A DNA stretch of 64,000 nt from Rhyzopertha dominica (taxonomy: Eukaryota > Arthropoda > Insecta > Coleoptera > Bostrichidae): assembly GCA_025024175.1 (NCBI GenBank), contig QCXZ01000137.1, forward strand, positions 77,872,680-77,936,679, in the 5' to 3' direction. Positions 36,370 to 48,570 of the stretch are shown here, one piece after another (within the stretch, counting starts at the first letter, position 1; every line of letters starts with the position of its first letter). The translations under genes and the position numbers were made by a program. The notes under the pieces were generated by a model. It saw only the letters and a list, made by a program, of their open reading frames with translations, searched no databases and was not told the DNA's origin.

Positions 36370-36850
36370 CCGACGTAGAAAACTAATAAAAAAATAGATA
36401 AAAAGAATCCATCGGTGAAAAAGGCCCAATAATGTGCTCACCGATAATACCACATCAGACATTCACTTTCTGAGGGTATTGTGTGTGGACCTGTTCCATC
36501 TAATGTGGATTTGTGATCGACCAATATCTGAAATTATGTCTATTCACATTACCATTGAGGCAAAAAGTCGCTTCATCAAAAAACATAATTCAATTTAAAA
36601 TCTTCATCTATCATCGTATCATCACTCGTAGCAACCTTTGGACGTCCTGGTTTTTAACGATTTTTAACACCGCCAGTTTCGTCAAAACGTTACAATCTTT
36701 TAATAAGTGTTGATCTAGCAAATGGTTCACGATCTTCGTGAATTGTATTGTAGAGCGCAACTACTTCCGAATAACTTCGTCTTCCATCTCCATAACCAAA
36801 AAAACTTTATGTAAGATGCAATGTAGACCAGGCAGTATAGTGGATCTTCT
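36370..36850 (-). pseudogene. mariner-like transposase relic, N-terminal and first catalytic block
   Basis: The minus strand reads FGDGRRSYSEVVALYNTIHE and DREPFARSTLIKRL then DETGGVKNR, the N-terminal helix-turn-helix of an arthropod mariner-like family. After a deletion come MFFDEATFCLNGNVNRHNFR (first catalytic Asp in FFDEA), YPQKVNV and CGIIGEHIIGPFFTDG. The later part is missing. It differs in sequence from the DD41D elements at 16.9 and 51.7 kb. Confidence 0.78.
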
Positions 36851-37159
36851 GGGACGTTCAGTTGTGTTCTAATTATCTACTCGACCCTAAAACCTTATAT
36901 GTATCACCTACCTTTTATTTTACTCCATCCAAAAATAACTATTGTTAGATATTGATAAAAACAAAGCTTTTGTACGTGTCTTTTTGTATGATCATTATCT
37001 GTACACTGCAGAGAACAGGTTTCAGATACACAGTTTTAGAGAAGACTTGTAAGCTGGAGTGTAGTAAATTCTGTTGCTAAATATTAGTCTTTTATTTGCA
37101 GTTCCTCTATGTAACAACTATAAAAAAGAACTATTATTTAAGTTACCTTCTTACTTGTA

Positions 37160-37310
37160 ACTAAAAGTTTAAACAAAATTTTGTTTGAAATTGTGTCAGG
37201 CAAATTTTGAGGTTCTTCGTCTTTGACAAAGATTACAGGTGTAATCGATACGTCAGACTATTAACTTTTTGTCAGTGTTTTCAAGTGACAGCGATCTATC
37301 CGACAAAATA
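37160..37310 (+). repeat. Second copy of the Penelope terminal module
   Basis: It aligns with the reverse complement of about 105-255, including the shared word GAGGTTCTTCGTCTTTGACA and the AAAGATTACAGGTGTAATCG hairpin, with a few substitutions (GAAAC in copy 1 reads GATAC here). No Penelope coding sequence is attached, so it is a solo terminal piece or a heavily truncated copy. Confidence 0.75.
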
Positions 37311-37479
37311 TTATCTTATTTTTTTCCCTTGTTTAATTCTATTCTAATAAGTAGATTTACTTTTATTAATATCCAGTTTATTTTATTTTTGTTATTGATT
37401 TATACCCATATGTTCTTAAAGTTCGATTATAGGATTATTTTGACTATATGTTTATTAAGTCGAGAATACACCGACAGTT

Positions 37480-38160
37480 CAGATGAGTTATGTTTTGTTT
37501 ACAAGAAAGAAACCTCTGGGCGAGACCCTTTTCGGAGCAGCGCGACATTAGGATGAGTGGAGTGCTGGAATGTGTTAGTTGGTTAATTCTTAGAGATGAT
37601 TGTTTCCTTTGTTTTGTGGCTGAACCAGAGTTGATGGACAATTGGAGTATTACCGGATTAAAAGTACTAAAGTCGTGAGTACTGAAATGTATTTTGATTG
37701 TTGTCTCTTTGAGAGATTCAAAGGGTAGCATTTTTGTTGTTGAAAGTCCTGTCGTCAGGTTTTTATGTTGCTCCCAAACTGGGACAGTTTTTGAGATTGT
37801 TGTATGATTCTGGTATCTGGGTGCCCTGCCAGCAACGGGGGAACCGATGGTATTTGGTATACCGTCGGTCCAGTTAATGCCCGATACGCAAATCGACAAC
37901 TGGTGTGCCCGGGGGGTTAAGGATAACCCCTTGACGCATCGCAGTGTATGACCCTCGATGTTGATCTCACATGCATGCGCTATCGCTTGCCGATGCGGCT
38001 GCTTGGTAGAATAGTTAGTAGTTGTTGAAAACTATTGTTTTGTTTAATAACCTAGGAAATTAGGCCAAAGGTGGAAATAAGAAGAGGAGGGCCCAGGCAA
38101 GGAGACACTTTGTGACTAGCCTGGAGGCATCGTTGCCCCCCGGTGAGTTATCTAAATTTG
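37480..38160. other. GC-balanced, hairpin-rich stretch of unknown nature
   Basis: Three consecutive stable hairpins occur at 37843-37930: an 11 bp stem (37843-37853/37859-37869), a CCAGTT/AACTGG stem (37870-37875/37898-37903) with an inner CGAT/ATCG, and GGGGTTA/TAACCCC (37913-37930). Purine-rich GGAAATAAGAAGAGGAGGGC follows near 38073. Overlapping frames on both strands (37444-37899 minus, 37490-37678 plus) look accidental. It may be a structured RNA or part of an unrecognised element. Confidence 0.4.
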
Positions 38161-40197
38161 GTTGTGCAATTTAGTACAGTAAAAGAATGTTCTGTTTGTT
38201 TCCGGTGTTTACTGAGTGAACGAATACTCCATTTGGTCCACAAAAAGCCACTGATTGATTAATTTCTGGATGTCATGAACGAGGTGGAGGGAGTGTATTG
38301 GATTTTCTTTGTTTTGGTATGTTTTTACTGGTATTCTTATGCAAATACGTCCCATGTTTATTTAATTAACAGCAATTAATTATTTATTAATCAACGAACA
38401 TTTGTTACCCCTTACATTCCAAACCGATGCTTCTTTTATATTTTTTTTTTGTTGTGGTATTGATTTGTTTATAGGAGTTTGTAATATTTGCATTTCATGT
38501 TTTGTAAACAATAAAAAAATATACCCATATGCTTCTTAATTCTCTTAGAGTGGAGGGCGCTGTAAAAAATGCAGGGAACCCCAGAAGGCAGCAGCATGCC
38601 ACTGTTTGTAAAATGTGACATCTGTCCTCTCTTTTACAATCAAGCCTGTATGTGAGGCTATAGCTTTCCCAACCCAAGCAGCGATGACTAACGTTTGTAA
38701 GTTACATAAGTGGTGGCCCGCGGCTCTGTCTCCGGGGTGTAACCCTAATCACGCTTTTTATGGGCGGCCACACTTGCGCCTGTTGGTCTGTGAGCCGGCA
38801 CAAGAACCCGATGAATAAATAAAGCTATCTCGAAAGTCATTTATCATACCCGTATCAGGGGCGTCGTCATAAATTTCCCGGACTAGTCGATAAGAGGCGG
38901 CACAAAACGAAATGGAAGCATGTGCTGCAATAAGTTAACCCTTATATCTAACAAGCCCCCGATTAAAGATCCCTATCTCGCGATTCAAATTATTTTCAAG
39001 TTCACTGTTGTGCCGCAAATATTTGAGCGCATTTGCATAATTTGCAGATATAGCGGTGTGATATAGGGCCCTGAATATCATTAGTCTATTCGATAAATTA
39101 CTTCTCGCCGTTGAAATTTATTACCCTGTGGGAAATATCTTTACCTAATGCTAGCTGTTCCGTTCTATTCGTTGATACTATATAGACTTCGTACTTTAAT
39201 CATTAATTTCTATCAGAAATAACGTAGTTGTTAGCTTTTTGTTCCAGTATGGACTGCAAAGCTAACTAAACGCCTTGTTACATTAGTTTGACAACTAATG
39301 TAGGTTGTCTTTTCATCAGTCTATTGTATCCAAGTTTCTTTACCGATAGTCAATCGCTGCTTTTTGTGTAGCACAAAATCTTATCGGGTTCAAGTTCGTG
39401 AACGCGCTCAGGTTGCCTTGTGAAGCACATTCTTGGTTCGAGATCACGGCAAGCTAAGTGGATCGCCGGCATTGTGCCTAAAAGTATTTGGTTCTTCATT
39501 AAAGTTTGAGTTTTCGGTTTCACGGATATTTGGCACATAGCCACCAGGGTTGTTGTTAGTTTGGTAGAGTGTTACTTCAACCACTGTTGCGTCATTGGAC
39601 GGATAAGCGATTCACGTATTGTTGAAGGTCGAAATTTTCTTCTTGAGTAGAACAAAACGTCTCCATTATTAGGGGGTAAGTTGGAAATAAACTTTTTCTC
39701 GTTTTCGTCCGGCCCTGTAAAGAATGGTTGTTAAGCATTGTTTATCTTTTAGGCGTTTTTTTTTGTGCACACAAGCTGGTTTGAGATTCTGGAGTTTTCC
39801 AAGCAAGTATTCCTGTCGTTTCTTCGACGCATGTGCTACACCGTCGACAAACATTCATTCAGCGATCCCTCGATTGGTTTCCATCCATTTATGGTAAATT
39901 ACTGCCAGCGGCTTTACCTCTAAACATCATCAGGAAGGGTCAGCGTCATTGTCTCGTGATTGAGTGCCGTGGGGCGCAGTCCGGTGCTCGAGGCGGGTTC
40001 CAGTTGGTAGCAGCAAGTGGACGGCAGAGATCATACCGATGAGTATCATTTTGATTATTGCTACTTAACATCACGTATGGGTTCGCGATTTCTTGGTCGA
40101 TGGAAAAATATTGGATTGATTGCGTGGAAAAGTGATTCCTGTGCATGCTTTGTGTCATTTTAATTAAACAACTAGTGCTTAAACCGGTTATAGTATT
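38161..40197. other. No gene; islands at about 38640-39200 and 39340-40190
   Basis: Both islands are balanced, with no recognisable coding sequence. The first holds TATCATACCCG (38842) and ATAAATTTCCCGG (38869), words that recur in the island at 57.8 kb. Short frames at 38615-38818, 39350-39544 and 39833-40042 match no family. Confidence 0.35.
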
Positions 40198-40804
40198 GAG
40201 AGGGGAAAAGAGGAGAACTACCCCATGTTATTAAATAAATTAGAAATTAACCGTTTACTGCTTAGTATTAATACTTAGTAAGTCATTTGTGAGGGTCCTG
40301 GAGAACCTTAATTTTGGATTGCTATCACAGCAATGGTAAGGCTTTAATAATAATTGGTTCCTCTCCAGAAACCCATCACCTCTTGCAAGAGCGTCCATTG
40401 ATAAACTTTTTGTAGAATGTTATATATATATAAAAAAAAACTGTAGAGTTCATAATAGATCAAATTAGTACTAATATTTAGTTCGTAGCAAGTGTGTGAG
40501 GAAGTGTATGAATGCATGTTAGTTAAGCTTGTTTTCTTGTTTATTTGTTGATATTAATGTGCCTCTATACAATCTCAATTTATTTGGTATACGGTATCGA
40601 TTTCGCCATTATATTATATTCGTTCTATTTCGACCTTTTTTTTTTGTTGTCGCCCAATCCTCGTTGAGATTCGTAGCCGTCTATTCTGTTTTTCAGCATA
40701 TCGTTAGCGGTCTTAGTAGTTCTTCGCTGACGCATTTGACCGCGCAGATTCAGGGTTAGTATCAGATCATACATATATCCTTTTTTGAACTACTTGGCGC
40801 CCAA
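40198..40804 (+). repeat. Possible LTR between a polypurine tract and a primer-binding-like site
   Basis: A purine run GAGAGGGGAAAAGAGGAGAA lies at 40198-40217. At 40795-40804 is TGGCGCCCAA, the start of a primer-binding site complementary to tRNA-Lys in many LTR elements. Between them are about 570 bases with a TATATATATATA box near 40422. Having both on the outer sides would mean an internal-LTR-internal arrangement. Both motifs are short and no gag or pol was found, so this is tentative. Confidence 0.25.
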
Positions 40805-42629
40805 TTTTTTTTTGCGATTCGTCTTGAGTTGCCCACGCCCGACTCCACTGAAGCTGCCGCCGCCATTGTTCGATTGCTGGAGGATTAGAAACTTCGGTAA
40901 CAGCCTATTCTGCGATTGTTGCTTATTCAGTGTTCCTAACTGAAGAGTTCAAACAAGGACGAAACTAAAGGGTCGTGGAATTCCAATAGATTGACCATAG
41001 CAGATGTTATTTAATTATGTAATCGAGCTTACCGAGGGCTTCTAATGTATGTAACAGTCGCAGAGAAGCAGAGAGCTTCAGTAGTTTTTAAATGTTAATG
41101 AATTATACTACTTTTTCAAATAAAAACACATCTTTCTCAAAAGTTAATTTCAATGGTATTTATTCAAGCTTAATGTTCTATCACTCTTAAAAAAATCCTA
41201 TAGAAACATAAAGAATCAAAGCCAAGACCATAATCATTTGCTATATGCGACTAGTGCAATTATTCTAGTCTACCTAGTGTTGTACAAGCTCCCGCTAGAT
41301 CTCTTTGGAGACTTTTGCCCTCGCTCTTTCAGATATAAAATACTTAAGTCGCGACTAACGAAATTTAGTAAGTGCTAATAACAGTGGAAACGAGAACAAT
41401 CATCTGCACGCACACGGTGATGGGGAACCTTTTAGAGCACTATTCCGAGAAGATATTTTCTGTAACTCACGCAATATCGGATGCGTAGAGTAAAAAATAT
41501 TAGAAGGATGCGCGGATGTAATAAATTTAATCCAAACGATCGTGTTGTGCCCATAATTACAAATGATTTACGACTTATTAATCCATCGATAAATACCAAC
41601 ATTAATTATTATAAAATACGAGCATTTGCCAAGTTTATGGGTGTATTTTAGGACACAGTAATAATAAACTTATTTTATTAACGCTTACATTATTCATGAG
41701 CTAATAATCGCGTACTAAATAAATGTTAATGCTACATTAAACGATCGGCAAAACAAAAATTATAGGCCATTAGGAATATACGCGTTGCCACGCCATCTTG
41801 GAAACATATAGCTAAAAAAATCCATTAGACTTGATTAACTGTGGCCAGTATACGACGTTAATTTATGGTGTTGTGTGTGCTTCGCTCCAGCCCAAGGTTA
41901 CACCTTTTAACTTTAACACCACATGAATAACTGAACGTTCCTCTAACATCTAAAATTAGTTCGATTTCATGTAAGCGGTGATAGTAGTGACTAGTACGCC
42001 TAGAACGAATATTTTTCTTGGCAATTAATAAACTTGTCAACGCTACTTGAAGGCTACAATGCTGAGCACGTCTAGATATAAATATTGGTTTGTTTCGGTA
42101 GAAAGAGTATTTATCATTACAAGAATAGATCTTAGCGGTGGGTCCCTGCTACACACCACGAAAGAAGTATTAATCTTACGAACATGGACGTAGCTGATAG
42201 ATGCGCATATTTGTCCGGTATATGGTATATATTTTTCACTTCTTTACAATTAAGTCAGCTACTTCCTAAAAAAATAGTAAGATATGCATAGATTCTATTG
42301 CGCTATGGAACCCTACTTTACATAACTATAGTTGCCGCTTCATCATTACTTATAATTAATTTGATATTTTGTATCGGCCACTTTTATGATTTATTTAATT
42401 AATTCAGTATTTATTTGGCCGCAGTTTGGATTGAATCCGGTATCTATATTTATGGGATTAAACGAATCACTCTTACAAGATGTAGCACAGCTCCCTTCTG
42501 GTAACTGGTGATAACAAGCATGGGTTCCGCGTGGATAAACAAGGAAAGCTGTTCATTCGCTTCTACATATAGAGTGTTACATCTATCTCTGCGGCCGAGC
42601 GTCTCCCGATCCTGGTCTGTTTTGGAGGA
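40805..42629. other. No gene; island at about 41320-42200
   Basis: The island holds homeodomain-like runs (TTAATTATTATAAAATACGA near 41602; TTATTCATGAGCTAATAATC near 41691). The minus-strand frame 41858-42040 matches nothing I know. Confidence 0.35.
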
Positions 42630-44240
42630 CTATAAAGCACTTAGGGATTAAAAATAATCACTGTACAGATATCCCTTTGTACCTTTGTAACCCTAAAGAC
42701 TTTAATCATTACTTTAGTTCTGTATTCTCAAGCCTACTACTACTCATTATACTTCAACTAATTACAAAGAAGACTCGGTATTCCGTACTTCCTGATATAG
42801 ACAATATTAAAAATATAATATGTAAACTTAAGCTTTCTAGTCCTGAAGAGGATGACATTTCTGTGAAAATGATCAATTTTTGCTTGCCAAAGCTTGCTCC
42901 TCATATCACACATATAGTTAATCGTTGCGGTTACTTCCCATTATCAAGCAAAAACTTTTTTACTATTCCCATTCGAAAAATAAACAATCCGGTTAACTTT
43001 AGTGACCTTCGTCCCATAAGTTTAGTACCTACAAATGTGAAAATTACTGAGAAAGTTGTACTCTGCAACTTTACAATTACGCGTTAAAGAATGATATAAT
43101 TTGACCGTTTCCATCAGGTTTTCAGAAAAATCAAAGTACTACCACCGTATTGTTGTAAGTTCTGGACGATATTATAAGAGAGCGTGATAAAGGCAACTGC
43201 ATGGCTCTCGTTTTACTTCATTTTTCTAAAGCGTTTGACACAATCGACCATGAGCTAATGTGTGCCAAATTGCCTTACTTTGGACTGCAATCGCACTGTA
43301 GATTTTTGGTGTCTTACTTCAAAGACCGCTTCCAAATAGTTCGAGTTAATGGCCTTCTTTCTGGTAAAGTGCCTGTTACTAGTAGTGTGCCCCAAGGGTC
43401 AGTACTGGGACCCCTTCTATATTTAATCTATACTTCCAATATATTTTGCCGTGTTAAATTTTCAAATATCCTAGGATATGCTGATGACACCCAACTGTAC
43501 ATATCCTTTAAGATGTGCGACACAACTACCGCATGCGAACTGCTTAATTGCGTTCTCGACTCTATCTCTAAATACAGCATAGAAGAGAATCTTAAACTAA
43601 ATGCTCATAAATGTAAGGTCATATGCTTTGCGCCTGCTGTAATATCTCAGTTAGTTAAATCACATATGAGTATAGCTATTGAAGGTGTATCCCTCAATAT
43701 ATATTCTGAAGTTAAGAACCTTGGTTTAATCTTCGACGCTATATAGTAGCATTGATATAATTAACTTCAAAACTCGCAAAAAGCTTGCAGAAACCCTAGT
43801 CCTGTCATTGCTTAACTATGGTCTAGTAGTTTTCTTTGCATGTTTAAACTCAAGAACACAAAATCAGAACTAGATGATCCAGAACAGTTGTTGTCGCTTT
43901 ATATAGAGTCTAAGAAAGTTTGATCATGTTTCTGCCAAGATCAATGAACTTAAGTGGCTGAAAATGTCTAATGTCTACCGCTTACAGTTGCTTTCCCTGG
44001 TACATAGAGTAATGCTTACCGATTCTCCTTTGTATCTAAGAGAAAAATTGAAATTTAGAAGTAGTGTTCACCAGCTTGCGCATTTCACCTCATCACTCGA
44101 TATGCTTAAATATTGTAGGTCATTATTTTTCAGGTCCTTTACGTATAACGCTGTAGCATTACATAACCGCTTCTGTAAGGACTTACTGCTTTTCAATATA
44201 CACCCAGAGACAGGGATGTGTCATTAAAAAATAATACCTT
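42630..44240 (+). mobile_element. LINE (CR1/Jockey-like) with nearly complete RT
   Basis: Frames at 42677-43087 (CNPKDFNHYFSSVFSS; PISLVPTNVKITEKVV) and 43201-43746 give RT blocks in order: LLHFSKAFDTIDHELM, VPQGSVLGPLLYLIY, and intact GYADDTQLY at 43475-43500, then LKLNAHKCKVICFAP. After a break the C-terminal domain continues at 43905-44225 with YRLQLLSLVHRVMLTDSPLY and RSLFFRSFTYNAVALHNRFC. The endonuclease part is missing at the 5' side. Frame breaks near 43088, 43747 and 43960 make it a pseudogene, but the catalytic Asp pair is preserved. Confidence 0.9.
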
Positions 44241-44349
44241 TTGGCTTTTCTAATGCAACAGCAGCATATTAGATCATGCATTAGTAGCAGATTTAGTGGA
44301 ACCTTATTGTTACCAACGTCCCCTTAGGTGCACAAGAGATCAATAGGTC

Positions 44350-44990
44350 ATTATTGTGTTTATGATTAACATTGTACAGTCAAGATGTTTTTTCCAAGAA
44401 CTGCAATGTTTCTTTATCATTAAAGAGTAGTATCGTTAACTTGAATCGATTTGTTGATAATAGAATTATAAGAGTTGGGAGCAGATTTAACGCATCTAAC
44501 CTTGATTCCGAACAAAAACATCATATTGTTTTACCCAAACATCAGTTTACCATGCTTCTATTTATAAATCAGCATATAGTACTGTTACATGCTGGCCCAC
44601 AAATGTCGTTGTTTTCTATTATGGACAATTACTGGTCTTTAAAAAGGTAGAAATTGTGCCAGATTCGTAGTGCACGTAGCTTGTAATATCAGAAAGTGCC
44701 ATGGTGCTGTTAAAACTTAATAATAAACCACCACTTCTTTTCACGGATTGGTGTTCTTGCATCCTCCAGACAGAATGTGGTACCAAATGGTTTTTAGAAT
44801 TAATTTTGATGATTCGATCTCATTATTCAAGCATGAAACTATTCATAAAGGTTTGCCACACTATACTTAATGTAAACGTCACTAAAGGATTCAAACTGAC
44901 GGCTGATGTCACAGCCACGGCGACCCTTAATTACGATAAATGTAATAGGTTCTCTAGTTTACCAATATGACAATAATCGCCTTCAAAAGC
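44350..44990 (+). mobile_element. BEL/Pao-type integrase zinc-binding fragment
   Basis: The frame 44372-44650 reads SSIVNLNRFVDNRIIRVGSR, then QKHHIVLPKHQFTMLL and HIVLLHAGPQMSLFSI with DNYWSL. This is the H2C2 zinc-binding block that precedes the integrase core in Pao elements. A shifted frame continues with ARFVVHVACNIRKCHGAV, the CxxC part. A further frame, 44701-44970, is open but I cannot tie it to integrase. No LTRs seen. Confidence 0.78.
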
Positions 44991-46769
44991 AGCGGTACGC
45001 CAATCTTNACGACGATAAAACAACCTGCAAAGAAGCTTCGTCATAGCTGTGCACCTTGTAGCATCAAAGGCGAAATCGAGGTTAATTAATGGAGTCTAAA
45101 GAACACATAAATCGCGCCTCAAATGATTTACGGTGACAGGGCTTCAGAAACTCCCCATCAGCCATTTTTTTACGGGCGATGAATAAGCGGTGGCAAATTG
45201 AGAAATCCTCAACCCTGATAGAAGACAGCTCGCCAAACCCGGACGCCCACTGCGCTATTCATCTCCAAGTTAAATTTATTTTCTCCGAGGTTCAAGTTGC
45301 AAGTTCAGACATCTATCTTTTTAGCGCGGAGTTTTACAGTATACTATTTCACGTTCCGCGATTGTCGTAAATAAAGGGGCTTTGTCGCTTTTCTTATTTG
45401 CCTATCTGTCTGGATCCAAGCGACGAGTTTGGGACGAGAGTAATTGCGAAGGCAAGAATGATTGGGCCTGACGATATAATGATATAAAAGTAAATTGGAA
45501 TTCGAGTGATATAGCAGCTACGAGAGAACTATCTTAGTAATTTGTACGAAAAGGTATTTGCAGCCCATCACAAAAGTACTTGAAACAAATTTCACACTCA
45601 CATCCTTATTACGAGAAATCTAATGTTTAAAATCAAAGTATGCACTAGTATGAGTTGAGTAAGTTCTTGGTATTGGTTTTTGGGAATATCAATTTTTTTA
45701 AATTTTAAGTTAGCGTTAGCTATGGGATAACGTTTGGAGAATGTTCAAAATGTCTTGTGGCAGAAATATCATTTTATTGTCGAATTAACTATAGCCGCCA
45801 TGCTTAACCACGCAATGAGTAAAACAAAAATAAATTACAAAAATTTTAACGTAACGTTCACGAAACAAAAATAAACAAAAGCTCTCGCAATTGATCCCAG
45901 GTTAAAGATTCCGCGCGAATATTTGGAGGTAATTGAGTGCCTCTCTAGCTCTGTGGAGATGGGTCGGGGTTATCAAGAAATTAACCAAATTATTCCGTTA
46001 GAAATGTGAGCGCCACTTGGTTTATTTACCTCCAAAATATTTATAAATAACAAAACCAAGAAAGTTGAGCGGAAATTCAATCACTAGAAGAGCTGAACTG
46101 CCTAAGTGTCGCTAATTTACCAACAAACATCCCTAAAATTCCCAAAACACCACCCCAAGTGTCCAACCGCAACTGTAAGAGACGAGTATAAAAAAAAAAA
46201 CGTACGGTTTCACCCAAAAGCAACACAAGATTTATTGTCAGAAGTGCGAATGCAAAATTAGAAATGAATTTAATATATTAAAATGCAAAAGGATTATTAA
46301 ATCAAATATACGCTATAAAATAACAAGGTAAGTATCCTAAAAAAAATTAAAGCTTATTGGATTAATAAGGTAAGTATGCGTTCGCGATAACATAAATACA
46401 ATTTTTTATAAATGTACCTTTTCTTTTGTTTCAGGGATAGAGATGGAATACCGTTAGTGTGCACACGTACGTTTACAAGTTCTTCCCTTTACAAATGGTT
46501 CTTTCAGAGATAAAAAAAAACAAGTGAACAAGTGAGATGTATAACTGGCGAATTAAGTTAAGTCTGATTTAAATGTTATATAATATTAAATTGTATATGT
46601 ATTTTACACTTAAACAATATGTAATATTAATTAAAATTGCAATTACTGTACTTTATCAAACGAAATCTTAATAAACAATGATTGGATGACGTTGACCTGG
46701 AGTAAGTTAATTTATGATCTAAATGTTGGAAAGGTTAAGTTATAAAATCTCGCCAAAACTGCATAAAAC
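44991..46769. other. No gene; island at about 44991-45500
   Basis: The island is balanced, ORF-poor and contains GAGGTTAATTAATGG. From 45500 to 46769 it is AT-rich with poly(A) runs near 46188 and 46512 and no recognised element. Confidence 0.35.
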
Positions 46770-47615
46770 CGTCTATTTGAACTAGAAACTAGTGTCGACT
46801 TATCTGTTACGCAAGCAGTGGGTTGAATCCTAGGGGACGTTGAAAACCCCTCGATTCGGGACTGAGCTGGTTCGGTTCTGGTAAGATGACCACCAGAATC
46901 CCTGGCGTGTTCGATAGAACGGCCTCCAAAGATTCCAGGAACCAGTCAAGGAAAGTAATCGTTCACAAAAGCAATTCGAACAATCGATCACAATCAAGAA
47001 CGTGAAAAGAACCCTATAGTAACAAATTTGTCTTACAACAAAGCCAAAAAGAATCGATTATAACACTCACCTCTGCAAAGGGTTCTTACAAAAGCAATAT
47101 CGAGCGAAACGTGTGGCGTTGTGATTTAAATCCCGCAAAAGCGGCTTGGACGAAGCTCAAACGAAACAACCAATAGCTTCTAACGTCCAAATAGAATTCC
47201 TTGGTCGGATAATCCCAAAACTTTTGGATGAACGTTGCACAATATGTTCATAGACCGACCAGCGAATTTTCACAACACATTTGTTTCAAATGCTACCAAA
47301 TACGAATCTAACTGCTCGTGGAAACCACACTGATTCGCATTAATCTCTCGCGGTTTTTGTCGACGGCGCGGTAAAAAGTGATCCACAAGAAGCATATTCC
47401 ACTGGAAATGCAGGTGCGAAAGGAAAAATACTTTGAAGAGAATTCTGGCAATATGGGGGAAGTTCAGAATACTAAATCGAAACATTAGAAATATTTACGT
47501 TGCGAAGGTATTCCATTGGAAATGCCGACGTGATTCAACGATGGAAAATGCAAAGAATACAACTCTAACAATACGAGGAAAGTTGAAAATGTTATTTGGA
47601 AATATNTCAAATTAT
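46770..47615. repeat. GC-balanced stretch ending in a 114 bp tandem duplication
   Basis: The last part holds two diverged copies of a unit of about 114 bp (47391-47505 and 47506-47615), each containing TATTCCA-TGGAAATGC and ending GAAATAT. The upstream part (46770-47390) is balanced with no coding match. It could be part of an LTR or an unknown repeat. Confidence 0.45.
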
Positions 47616-48199
47616 TATAGTAACAAAATATAATGCTTAGGTTGAATTTAATGTTAATGAACTTCTTTCACGATTATTCACGGCATCCTAGGTTAATGAA
47701 GAAATATGTAATTCTTTATCTGGCTGCTCCTACTTCGTATTAATAATAAATAAATCTGTGGAGAACTGTCAAGTCAAGTTTATTGTAACTATTAAGTGAC
47801 AGTGGGTATAACATTTTAAGGCAAATGCCGATAACCAGGACGCTGACAAGGGTAATGTGTTAAATCCAGATTTCCAGGTGCAAGATAAAAGCACATTAAA
47901 ACAACTTTCGCTATGATTGTATATTTAGGATAAACAATCAACTAATTGAGTACATCAGGAATCAACCTTCGCAAGTACTGTCAACCCTTCGGACATTTCA
48001 TTGTACTCCTTCAGGATGTGGAATATCATTTATTGTTATATACGCATTAGAAATGAATGTCACAGCAGCTAAAAGAACAAACATACTAAATACTACTCAC
48101 TGAATATGTATATTAATAGGAATCAACGAAAAATGTATGTAATTAATCTCAAAAGTCCACGTGGATCTCATTTAAATATCTTTATTAGCTTTTTAGTAT
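47616..48199. other. No gene seen
   Basis: AT-rich, without motifs that I can assign. Confidence 0.3.
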
Positions 48200-48570
48200 T
48201 AGTTTCTTCCACTTCCTTACATTTCTGTACAAAATTATTGGGACTCTTGGTCAACAACTACTAAAACTTCAGTCGTTAAATACGCCGTTTTTATCCAGAT
48301 GTTTCAGCAGTCGGGACGCATATGCTGTTGCAGGACTTTCATCCTTCCAAGCCAATAAATCGGACTTCACGAAATTTCCCATTCCACTGGAGGAACAGAA
48401 CGAAATCTGGAGGACTCATATCAGGGCTGCACGGGGGATGTGGGAGAATTTTCTTCTCGTAAACTCCTTTGGCTGAGACTTTGGTATTTGTCCATATCAG
48501 CAAAAGTATTGACAGTAGCAGTATGACGTCTCCAACTTCCGTGGTCGTCTTTAACAGCACTCCAACGCTT
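48200..48570 (-). pseudogene. mariner transposase C-terminal fragment
   Basis: The minus-strand frame contains ILPHPPCSPDMSPPDFVLF, the third-catalytic-Asp block (usually LPHPPYSPDLAPCDFFLF) of Mos1-like mariners, followed by KFREVRF and, after frame breaks, decayed C-terminus. No other domain and no terminal repeats found. Confidence 0.75.

Noticed and set aside
37444..37899. Minus-strand 151-residue open frame across the hairpin-rich stretch
   Set aside because: No recognised domain; the frame crosses strong hairpins and a plus-strand frame overlaps it.
43481..43488. CTGATGAC resembling a hammerhead core
   Set aside because: It encodes the Ala-Asp-Asp of the LINE RT and has no stem II or GAAAC partner.
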